A stretch of DNA of 64,000 nucleotides, taken from NCBI RefSeq assembly GCF_003130795.1, contig NZ_CP029353.1, positions 821,501 to 885,500 of the forward strand, read 5' to 3'. Within the stretch, counting starts at the first letter, position 1, and each line of letters starts with the position of its first letter. Positions 56,501-64,000 of the stretch are shown here, in pieces. The DNA is from Azospirillum thermophilum (lineage in GTDB: Bacteria; Pseudomonadota; Alphaproteobacteria; Azospirillales; Azospirillaceae). A program made the translations under genes and the position numbers. Below the pieces are notes generated by a model. It did not search any database. It was not told where the DNA came from and worked only from the letters and a program-made list of their open reading frames with translations.

Positions 56501-58986
56501 ACCTGCGCCCGCAGCGCCGTCAGGCATTCCGGATTGCGCAGGGTGGAGGTGTCGCCGAGCGGCTCGCCGGTCATCATCGCGGTCAGGAAGCGGCGCATGT
56601 ATTTGCCGGACCGTGTCTCCGGAAAGGCCTGGACCACCAGGATGTCGGAGGGCACGGCGACCGCCCCCTTCTCCTGGCGCACGAGGTCCTTCAGCCGCCG
56701 CTCGTCGTCGGCGGTCAGGTCGCGCCCCTTGGCCGGCAGCACGAAGGCGACCGGGGTCAGCCCCTTCTCGCGGTGCGGGGCGCCGACGACGATGACGTTG
56801 CCGACCGGGCTGTCGGGGTTGATCTGCTTGTCGCGCAGGATGGCGCCCTCGATCTCCTCGGTGCCCATACGGTGGCCGGACACGTTGATGACGTCGTCGG
56901 AGCGGCCATGCAGGCTGAAGGAGCCGTCCTCGTACCGGCGCGCGAAGTCGCCCTGCAGATAGGCCAGCACCGGCCGGCCGTTCCCGTCGCGGAACCGGCC
57001 GAAATAGGTCCTGGCGAAGCGGTCGAGATCGCCTGTCCAGTCCGGCCGGCCGACCCGCCCGGCATCGCCCCAGATGGTGCGGGCGAGGTAGGGGTAGGGG
57101 GCGGTGATGACGATCTCGCCCTTCTCCTCCAGCTCCGCCGGGCGGAAGGCGTGGCGCCCGTCGGCGTCGGGCTCGCCCTCCGTCACCCAGACGTCGCCCA
57201 GCACCCAGGGCAGCGGGTAGGTGTGGGCGTCGGCGCGCAGCGGCTGGTCGGGGTTGCCGTAGGGGTGCGTCCAGACGATGCCGCCATGCTCGGTCGCCCA
57301 ATAGCTGTTGATGTATTGCGGGGTCATCACCTGCATGCCGAAGGCCTGCACCGGCGGGCTGGTCGGTTCGGCGCAGAAGGTGGCGACGCGCAGGCTGGAG
57401 CGGTCGTAGCGTTCGACGTCGGCGCGGTTCTCCGGGTTGGTCATCACCGTCTTCAGGAAGGTGACGCCCGCCTTGAAGATGGTCACCCGATGCCGCTCGA
57501 TGATCGAGGCGAAGCGGCCGGCGTTGGGGAAGACCGGCGCCCCCTCCGTCACGATGCCGGGGATGCGGGCGGCGAGGCTGGCGGTGATGAGATAGCTCTG
57601 GCCGGTGATCCAGCCGGGGTCGGCGACGACATAGATGACGTCGCGGCCGGGCAGCGCGTCGAAGCTGACCGTCATGGTGTGGGCGAGGCCGGCGACATAG
57701 CCGCCATGGACATGCACCACCCCCTTGGGCTTCCCGGTCGAGCCCGAGGTGTAGATGATGAACAGCGGATAGTCGGCGTCGACCGGCCGGCAGGGCACCG
57801 CCTTCGCCAGCACCGCATAGAGCGCCCGGTCGTCGAGTGCCCGCAGCGCCGCCATGTCCGGCAGCCCGGCCTCGCGGCAGATCTCCCGCTCCGCCGCGGC
57901 CAGCAGGTCGTGCGCCCAGACGTCGCGCCCTTCGGTCCAGGCCATCTCCGGCAGGGCGGCGTGGCGGACGACGATCACCGTCCCGACGCGGGAGGGGGCG
58001 TGGGCCAACGCCTCGGCCACGCTGGCGCGCAGGTCGGCGACGGTGCCGGCGTCGAGCCCGCCCGTCCGGTCGAGTGCGCGGCCGAGCTCGCGCATCAGGT
58101 CTGCCGGGGCGACGGTGATCTCGGACCCCAGCGCCTCGCGCACCGGCTCCATCAGCGCCCCCATCAGCGCCTCGTCGCCGAGCTTGGCGCGCACCACCTC
58201 GCCGGCGATGCGCAGGGCGGTCGGGACCGCGACGTAGCGGTCGAGCGCCGGGTCGGTGTAGGCCTCCTTGAAGGGGGCGACCTCGGCGTTGCGGCTGGCG
58301 CCGTCGGCGGTGATGACGACGCGGGCGCCGGCATTCTCGATGCGGTCGGACAGCGTCTTGTCGGAGAAGCCGCCGAAGACCGCGGTGTAGATGACGCCCA
58401 GCCGCTTCGCCCCCTCGGTCCAGACGATCTGGTCGAGGATGTTCGGCATGTTGAGCGCGATGCGGTCGCCGGGCTCCAGCCCCAGGCCGGTCAGGGCCCG
58501 GGCGGCGAGGACGGAACGGATCAGCAGTTCCCGGCGGGTCAGCGCGACATGGTGGACCGGGCCGCCGCGCCCGCCGTTGGCGGTGGCGTCCCAGCGGTCG
58601 CCCTCGTACCAGTAGGCGACCTCGCCGCCGTGGCCGGACAGGACGTGGCGGTCGACCTCGTTGAAGGCGGCGTTGGTCAGCCCGCCGGAGAACCAGCGGT
58701 AGAAGGGCGCGTCGCGGTCGTCGAAGGCGGTGGTCCAGGCTGTCCAGTCCCGCCGCTCCGCCGGCTCGCCCGTCGTGGCGTTCCAGCCGCGCCATGTGCC
58801 GTCCGCATCGCGCATCAGCCAGTTGGCGCCGTCGAACCAATGGATGGTGGTGGCCGCGATGTCGCCGTGGAAGGCGCCGGGATCCCGCTCGCAGGCCGTG
58901 CGCATCGCCTGCCAGTCGGCGGCGCTGCGAATCGGGTTGACGGCGACGTCGCGCGGCACGGGCGGCAGGGTGGCGGTCTCGCCCAT
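53587..58986 (-). CDS. pcs: Trifunctional propionyl-CoA synthase
   Basis: 1,799 residues with three enzymes in one chain, the architecture of propionyl-CoA synthase from Chloroflexus (3-hydroxypropionate cycle) and related proteobacterial enzymes. Residues ~1-840: an AMP-forming acyl-CoA synthetase (IIYTSGSTGKPKGVVHVHGG near 412; catalytic Lys in ETRSGKYMRRF near 795). Residues ~860-1110: an enoyl-CoA hydratase/dehydratase (VAGADIRQLAD; RGVALGGGCELAMACHL). Residues ~1180-1799: an MDR-type enoyl-CoA reductase (LLVEGAAGGTGAWTVELALA near 1385). Together they convert 3-hydroxypropionate to propionyl-CoA using ATP, CoA and NADPH, keeping acrylyl-CoA enclosed. It leads an operon with an ABC transporter. 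Function is by family; no activity shown here. Confidence 0.88.
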
Positions 58987-59175
58987 CGTCTCACTCCCCG
59001 GACTGTTATCATTGGTGGCCGCTGATGATCAGCGGCACCAGCACTATAGCGCGACGCCGCGGCCCGCATTCAAGCACTTGCAATCCAGAGAATTGAAATC
59101 GCGGGGGAAAGCGCGGACAAAGGGGACCCTCCCGCGGCGCGGGCGGACGACAGGCTCACTGGCAGGGACCGGCAG

Positions 59176-59781
59176 ATGCAACCCGTGGAGATCACGCGCG
59201 AGGAGTCGACGTCCGGCCCGGTCTTCATCGCGACCCCGGCCAAGGCGCCGCCGATCCGGACGCGGGCGCTGCTGATCGCCGGAGCGATCTCCATCATGCT
59301 GATCGGGCTGGCCGGACTGGCGCCGGAGCCGCATGCCGGCCTGCTGCGCTGGCTGGCGGCGCTTTGCACCCTGCCGGTGCTGCTGATGTGGGTGGTGGCG
59401 CTGGTGCGCACCGTGCGCAGCCACGGGGTGCGGCTGGCGGTGACGCCGGTCGGGCTGACGGTGAACGGCCGGATGATCTATCCGCACAAGACGATCCGCG
59501 ACCTCGTCCTGATGCCGATGACGAGCAGGAAGCCGCTGTTCATCGCCCATGTCTCGCCGGACGCCGACTATGGCCACCGGGCGGAGCTGGATCTCGTCAC
59601 CGGGGCGGTGCCGGTGGAGGGGCCGGAGGAGCTGAAGCGGGCGGCGGCCCGGCCGGTCCGTCTGGTGATGCGCCGCAAGGGCAAGCAGCCCGCCATCGTG
59701 CTGGTGCGGGGCCTCAGCCTGTCGGCGGGGGAGACGCTGCTGGCGGCGCTCGCGGCGGAGCTGCGGCCCCACGCGCGTTGA
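59176..59781 (+). CDS. Hypothetical two-TM membrane protein
   Basis: 201 residues. Two membrane helices (ALLIAGAISIMLIGLAGLAP and LLRWLAALCTLPVLLMWVVA) are followed by a PH-like, beta-rich cytoplasmic part (RLAVTPVGLTVNGRMIYPHK). Not recognised as a named family. Divergent from the propionyl-CoA synthase operon. Confidence 0.65.
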   Translation: MQPVEITREESTSGPVFIATPAKAPPIRTRALLIAGAISIMLIGLAGLAPEPHAGLLRWLAALCTLPVLLMWVVALVRTVRSHGVRLAVTPVGLTVNGRMIYPHKTIRDLVLMPMTSRKPLFIAHVSPDADYGHRAELDLVTGAVPVEGPEELKRAAARPVRLVMRRKGKQPAIVLVRGLSLSAGETLLAALAAELRPHAR

Positions 59782-59814
59782 GCGCCCCCGGCGGACGGAC
59801 CCCGTCGGCGCGTC

Positions 59815-60072
59815 TCAGCGCTTGGACGGAAGCTCCGGCAGATCCTCTTCCAGGATCACCACATGCAGGGCGTAGGACACCTCGCCCTCGTCGAAGTCGC
59901 GGTGGAGCGTCCCGACGAACTCGCCGTCCAGCGTGACCTCGGCCGACTGGCCGGCCTTGGCGGGCGGTTCGATGGTGATCTTGGTGTTGCCCAGAGTCTT
60001 GCGCAGGTAGGCCTGCACCCGGGCGATTTCGGTGTCGGTCATCTTGGCGACCGTCGGCTTTGCGGGCGGCAT
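59815..60072 (-). CDS. DUF3126-family protein
   Basis: 85 residues with the conserved MTDTEIARVQAYLRKTLGN start and FDEGEVSYALHVVILEEDL end that typify DUF3126, a short alphaproteobacterial family of unknown function. The true start may be the internal Met of MTDTEIARV. Convergent with the preceding gene. Confidence 0.8.
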   Translation of the reverse strand: MPPAKPTVAKMTDTEIARVQAYLRKTLGNTKITIEPPAKAGQSAEVTLDGEFVGTLHRDFDEGEVSYALHVVILEEDLPELPSKR

Positions 60073-60323
60073 GGCGCTTCCTCGCTGTCTATGGAAAGGG
60101 CGTCATATAATGGTGTTCGCCGCAAAGGGAAAGCGCCGTGCCGCAAGCGGGGTGCCACCGCGGTGCCGGGCAGATGTGCGCATCGGTCACTACGCCCGAT
60201 CGTTCCGGCTAGGCCCCCTTCCTTCGGGCTATCCGAAAGAGCCGGACCGGCCGGCGCCCGCCGCCGCTACTGTCCTGTTGGTTTACGGGCATGGTGCAGG
60301 TGCGAAAGGAACGGGTCGGGACG

Positions 60324-62069
60324 ATGGTTTGGCGCAGGCTTCTGGTCGCCGCAATGCTCGTCGTCGCGGGCAGCGGGGCCGCAGCGGGGCAGGAGCGCCG
60401 GGTGGCGCTGGTGGTCGGCAACGGTGAGTACCGCAACGCCGGGGGGGCTTCGCAGTCCGCCGCGGCGGTGGCGGCCAATGTCGGCGCCATGGCGACGGCG
60501 CTGCGCCGCGCCGGATTCGAGGTGACGACCATCGACAACCTCGACCGTGCCGCGATGGCCGCGGCGCTGGCGCGCTTCCGCGACGCGCTGGGCCAGTCGG
60601 AGCTGGGCTTCCTCTATTACAGCGGCGGCGCCCTGAGCGTCGGCGACCGCGAGTATCTGCTGCCGGTCGACGCCCGGCTGGCGGCGGCGGGCGACGCGGC
60701 GGGCGAGGCGATCGAGCTGGACGGGCTGCTGCGCCAGATGCAGCAGACCGGCCGGCGGGCGGTCGTCGTGCTCGACCCGGTGCCGGGGAATCCGCTGGCC
60801 GAGCGGCTCGCCAAACAGTCGGCCGGGGCGGCGAGGCCGGTGCTGGGCGCCCCGCCGGAGGTGGAGAGGCTGTTCGTCGTCTATGCCCACCGGCCCGACA
60901 CGCCGCCCGTCGCCGGCGCCGGCGGTTCCGGCCCCGACTCCTTCACCGCCACGCTGGCGCGGGAGATGGTGAAGCCCGGCGTCGGCTTCCGCGATTCGCT
61001 GGCGGAGGTCGCCCGCACGCTGGTCGCCCGGACCGGCGGCCGGCAACACCCCTGGCTGCAGGACCGGCTGGGCGGCGACCTCGTCCTCGTGCCCGCGACG
61101 GCGGCCGCGCCGCAGGCCGCGCCGACGCCCCGTCCCCCGGCCAAGCCGGACACGCCGAAGGGCGAGCAGATCGCCCGCGCCGAGGCGCCGAAGCCGCCCC
61201 AGCAGGAGGAAGCGGCTCCGCAGCTCCCGCCGCCGCCCGCGGCGCTGGCGCCCGGCATCTATGCCGTGGTGCGTCCCGGCATGATGTTCACCCAGCCCGT
61301 ACTGGGAGCCCGCGGCATCAGGGAACTGGAGCCGGGCGGCATGCTGACCGTGCTGGACTCGGTGCCCGACAGCAGCTGGGTGCGCGTGCGCGACCGCTTC
61401 GGCCAGGAGGGCTTCGCCACCGCCTCGATCCTGTCGGACCGCTGGAGCGAGGCGGCGCCCGGCACGGCGGTCGCGGTCAGCCCCGGCGCGGTGGCGGCCA
61501 GCCCGCCGCCGCAGGTCGGGGCGCCGATCCCGATCCACGGCAGCAGCGGCCGGGGGGAGGGCGGGGCGTCCGGTTCCTCGCCGAACCCGCCCTCCGGGTC
61601 GCCATCCGGCTCCTGGGGCGGCAGTTCCGATCCGGCCGCCCGTGCCGCGGCAAAGGCCGCCGCCCAGGCTGCCGAGAAGGCCGAGAAGGAGGCCCGCTCC
61701 GCCCAGACCGAGGCGCGCCAGGCCGCCGCAAAGGCGCAGCGCGGCCGGTCCGACAGCCACTGGGAGTACAGCTTCCCCAACGGCGACGTCTATCAGGGCG
61801 CGTGGGCCGTTCCGTCCGATCAGCCCGGCGACCGCCGGCAGCTTCGCCAGGGGACGGGGGTCTACCGCTTCGCCAACGGCCAGCTCTACGAGGGCGAGTG
61901 GGCGGACGATGCGATGAACGGCTATGGCGTGATGAGCTTCTCGAACGGCGACCGTTATGCCGGGGCCTTCCGCAACAACCAGCCGGAGGGGGCGGGCGTC
62001 TACCGCTATGCCAACGGGATGGAGCGGGCCGGCACCTGGCGGGGCACCACGCTGGTGGAGGGCGAGTAG
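60324..62069 (+). CDS. Caspase-fold (pseudo-protease) protein with SH3 and MORN repeats
   Basis: 581 residues. Signal peptide; a C14 caspase-like domain (RRVALVVGNGEYRNAGG ... DREYLLPVDA); a bacterial SH3 domain (GIYAVVRPGMMFTQPV ... WVRVRDRFGQEGF); an Ala-rich helical linker; and three or four MORN repeats (FPNGDVYQGAW, FANGQLYEGEWAD, FSNGDRYAGAF, YANGMERAGTW). Where active bacterial caspases have YYAGHG and LDACR, this one has YYSGGA and LDPVPGN, so both catalytic His and Cys are lost. It may be a binding or scaffold protein in the cell envelope. Ends in TAG. Confidence 0.8.
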   Translation: MVWRRLLVAAMLVVAGSGAAAGQERRVALVVGNGEYRNAGGASQSAAAVAANVGAMATALRRAGFEVTTIDNLDRAAMAAALARFRDALGQSELGFLYYSGGALSVGDREYLLPVDARLAAAGDAAGEAIELDGLLRQMQQTGRRAVVVLDPVPGNPLAERLAKQSAGAARPVLGAPPEVERLFVVYAHRPDTPPVAGAGGSGPDSFTATLAREMVKPGVGFRDSLAEVARTLVARTGGRQHPWLQDRLGGDLVLVPATAAAPQAAPTPRPPAKPDTPKGEQIARAEAPKPPQQEEAAPQLPPPPAALAPGIYAVVRPGMMFTQPVLGARGIRELEPGGMLTVLDSVPDSSWVRVRDRFGQEGFATASILSDRWSEAAPGTAVAVSPGAVAASPPPQVGAPIPIHGSSGRGEGGASGSSPNPPSGSPSGSWGGSSDPAARAAAKAAAQAAEKAEKEARSAQTEARQAAAKAQRGRSDSHWEYSFPNGDVYQGAWAVPSDQPGDRRQLRQGTGVYRFANGQLYEGEWADDAMNGYGVMSFSNGDRYAGAFRNNQPEGAGVYRYANGMERAGTWRGTTLVEGE

Positions 62070-62123
62070 GGGCGTCCCGGCCTGCCGCCTCCGGCCGCCG
62101 TCGCCGGAGAGCGCCGCGCCGCC

Positions 62124-64000
62124 CTACCGGGGCTTCAGGGCCTCGACCACCTGCACATGGCCCTGCAGCGCGCCCAGCGTCAGGGCCGAGTTGCCGTTGG
62201 TGTCCATGCGGTAGGGATTGGCGCCGTGGTCGACCAGCAGCCGGGCGACCCGGTCGTGGCCGTTGTTGGCGGCATACATCAGGGCGGTCCAGCCGTTGGC
62301 CGTGCTGCGGTCCACCTGGACGCTGCGCTGGATCAGCGCCTGCACCACGCCGAGATGGCCCCGCGCCGCCGCCGCCATCAGGGCGGTCTTGCCGTCGTCG
62401 TTGGTGGCGTCGAGGTCGGCCCCGCCGTCGGCCAGTGCCGTCACCGTGCTCTCATGCCCGCCCCAGGCGGCATACATGACCGCGGTCGCCCCGTCGGCGG
62501 TGCGCAGGTCGGTGCGCGCCTTGCGGTCCAGCAGCAGCTTGACCGCATCGGTCAGCCCCTGCTCGGCGGCGATCATCAGCAGCGTCTTGCCGTTGCCGAC
62601 CCGCGTGTCGGGCGCGGTGCCGGACTGCAGCATCCGCGACAGCTCCGCCGGGCGGCGCAGCAGGGCCAGGACGGCCTCGCGGCTGTCCAGGCCGGGCTCG
62701 ACCTCCGGTGTGGTGCTTGTGGTGGCCGTGGCCGCCATGTCGGAGGCGAGGCGCTTGTCTCCTGCGGACTTCAGCCGTTCCTGCAGGTCTGCGCTGTCGG
62801 GGGAGACGGACAGGGCGCGTTCGTAGAAGCGGCGCGCCTCGCCGAAGTCGCCGTCGCGCTCGGCGGCGGCGGCCCAGCGGCGGTAGGTCTGCTCGATGGC
62901 GCCCTGGATGTCCGCGGCCTCCGGTGCCGTCGGCGCGATCTGCCGCAGGCGCTGCAGCGTTTCGAAGGCGTTGTCGCCCGGCGGGGTGGTCAGGCGCTTG
63001 CCGGCGATCTGCCGCTTCGCCTGATCGGCCAGCGAGCGCACCCGCTGCTGCTGCCCCTGGTCGCCGTCGCCGCTCCCCGTGGAGGTGAGGGCGGAGCCGG
63101 CGGCAGGACCGGCGGCGGGCTCCTCCAGCGGGGGCAGGGCGGCGGCACCGGCCGGCGCGGCCTCGGCATTGGGCGACTTGCTGGGCACCGGCCCGCCGGG
63201 GCCCGCGTCGGTGCGGACGGTCGTGTCGGAGGGCGGAACCGCGGCGACCTGCGTCCCGGACGGCGCGGCGGCGGGCGGGGTCCCGGCCGGCGGCTTCGCG
63301 GCGGCCTCCGGCCCGGGGGCCGCGGAGGGTGCCGCGTCGGCCCGCGGCGCAGGAGCGCTGCCGGTATCCTTGGCCGCGGCATCCTTGGTGGTCACGATCG
63401 ACGGCTGGGCAGGCACGATGACCCGGGAGCCGGCCGAGGCGCCGGCCGCGGGGTCGGCCCGCGGTTCGGTCATGCGGGAGGCGAGCGCCAGCGCCTCGTC
63501 CTCCTGGCGGTCGCCGAGCAGGCTGCGCACCGCCCGCTCGACGGCGCCGGTGGCGCGGTCCCAGCTCCGCTCGATGCCGCCGAGGGCCTGGGCGGCACCG
63601 GAGTGGGCGGCACCGGAGTGGGCGCTGCCGGGCTGGGCGCTGCCGGGCATGGCGGTCCACACGGCGACGCCGGCCCCGGCCAGCAGGACCAGGGTGGTCA
63701 GCGCGGCGCCGGCGACCAGCGCGGTCCGGCGATGCGGGCGCGACGGCGGCGGGAAGGAGGGATCGCGCGCCGTCCAGTCGAAGGACCGGTCCCAGTCGTC
63801 GACCGGCTCCGGCCGCGCGGCCGGCGTCGTCTCGGAACGCGGCATCATCTCGGGCGGCGCCGGGGCGCTGGGTGCCGGCTCGATGAATCTGCGCGGACGG
63901 GGGGAGGAGGGCGCCGGCTCCGCATCCTCCTCCGGCGCCCGGGGCGTCACGGTGGGCGATGCGCCCGGCGACAGCCGGTAGATGACGCCGAGATCGCGAA
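62124..64000 (-). CDS. Membrane-anchored ankyrin-repeat protein (5' end outside window)
   Basis: The frame is open to the window edge (RDLGVIYRLSPGASPTVTPR), so the GTG at 63950 is not the real start. A Pro-rich cytoplasmic part precedes one membrane helix (TALVAGAALTTLVLLAGAGV), then a long Ala/Pro linker, a tetratricopeptide-like stretch and five ankyrin repeats (KTLLMIAAEQGLTDAVKLLL; GWTALMYAANNGHDRVARLL). Probably a periplasmic or envelope interaction protein. Convergent with the caspase-fold gene. Confidence 0.8.
   Translation of the reverse strand, partial: RDLGVIYRLSPGASPTVTPRAPEEDAEPAPSSPRPRRFIEPAPSAPAPPEMMPRSETTPAARPEPVDDWDRSFDWTARDPSFPPPSRPHRRTALVAGAALTTLVLLAGAGVAVWTAMPGSAQPGSAHSGAAHSGAAQALGGIERSWDRATGAVERAVRSLLGDRQEDEALALASRMTEPRADPAAGASAGSRVIVPAQPSIVTTKDAAAKDTGSAPAPRADAAPSAAPGPEAAAKPPAGTPPAAAPSGTQVAAVPPSDTTVRTDAGPGGPVPSKSPNAEAAPAGAAALPPLEEPAAGPAAGSALTSTGSGDGDQGQQQRVRSLADQAKRQIAGKRLTTPPGDNAFETLQRLRQIAPTAPEAADIQGAIEQTYRRWAAAAERDGDFGEARRFYERALSVSPDSADLQERLKSAGDKRLASDMAATATTSTTPEVEPGLDSREAVLALLRRPAELSRMLQSGTAPDTRVGNGKTLLMIAAEQGLTDAVKLLLDRKARTDLRTADGATAVMYAAWGGHESTVTALADGGADLDATNDDGKTALMAAAARGHLGVVQALIQRSVQVDRSTANGWTALMYAANNGHDRVARLLVDHGANPYRMDTNGNSALTLGALQGHVQVVEALKPR

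Overview
This is high-GC (visibly about 70%) chromosomal DNA of an alphaproteobacterium. The gene content (Kdo transferase/LpxK pair, alphaproteobacterial-type glutamate-cysteine ligase, RNase E, UbiA/UbiD, PmbA, DUF3126) and codon use fit Rhodospirillales, most like Azospirillum or a close relative. The genus is an inference.

Left arm (1-29.4 kb): a housekeeping region. It holds lipid A genes (lpxK partial, waaA), an EamA exporter with a divergent AraC regulator, a phosphoesterase/glycosyltransferase pair and a lipid kinase, a CigR-like protein, pmbA, DoxX, a DUF433/DUF5615 toxin-antitoxin pair, ubiD, a lysine-methyltransferase-like gene, a CHAP protein, ubiA, a single-domain response regulator, rsmE, gshA, a degenerate group IIC intron placed just after the gshA terminator, mrcA (PBP1A), an AmiC-type amidase, rne, greB and a class I aminotransferase.

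Centre (29,352-42,983): a 13.6-kb lower-GC integrated element of phage origin. It sits in the 5' end of the aminotransferase gene, flanked by a 17-bp direct repeat. The element brings its own replacement 5' end (GTG start plus Shine-Dalgarno), so the gene is still open; the original ATG end is stranded beside ggt. The element has a DUF4102-type integrase, an AlpA-like regulator, a second small (FimB-sized) tyrosine recombinase, a Bro-N antirepressor module with 59-bp inverted repeats, a tail tape-measure operon and a cassette of small overlapping genes.

The main discovery is in how the element is coded. At least seven of its genes on both strands, including the 878-residue tape-measure protein, contain 16 in-frame TAG codons and no in-frame TAA or TGA, while nearly all of these genes end in TAA or TGA. 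This pattern is that of amber-to-sense (probably glutamine) recoding, inside a host whose own genes use TAG as stop. The integrase and AlpA have no TAG. No suppressor tRNA could be recognised by eye.

Right arm (43-64 kb): a GGT-like lipoprotein, an M48 protease, a DsbA-like oxidoreductase, a HAD hydrolase, prfB with the classic +1 programmed frameshift, a peptidoglycan-binding protein, a diguanylate cyclase, and an operon joining a 1,799-residue propionyl-CoA-synthase-type trifunctional enzyme with a sulfonate/nitrate-type ABC transporter. These are followed by two small conserved proteins, a caspase-fold/SH3/MORN protein lacking the catalytic dyad, and an ankyrin-repeat protein running off the end.

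Data-quality note: four host genes (ubiA, the diguanylate cyclase, and the ABC permease and ATPase) are each broken by one missing base in a G/C run. Restoring one base rejoins each frame, which suggests homopolymer under-calling. The TAG pattern cannot be explained that way.
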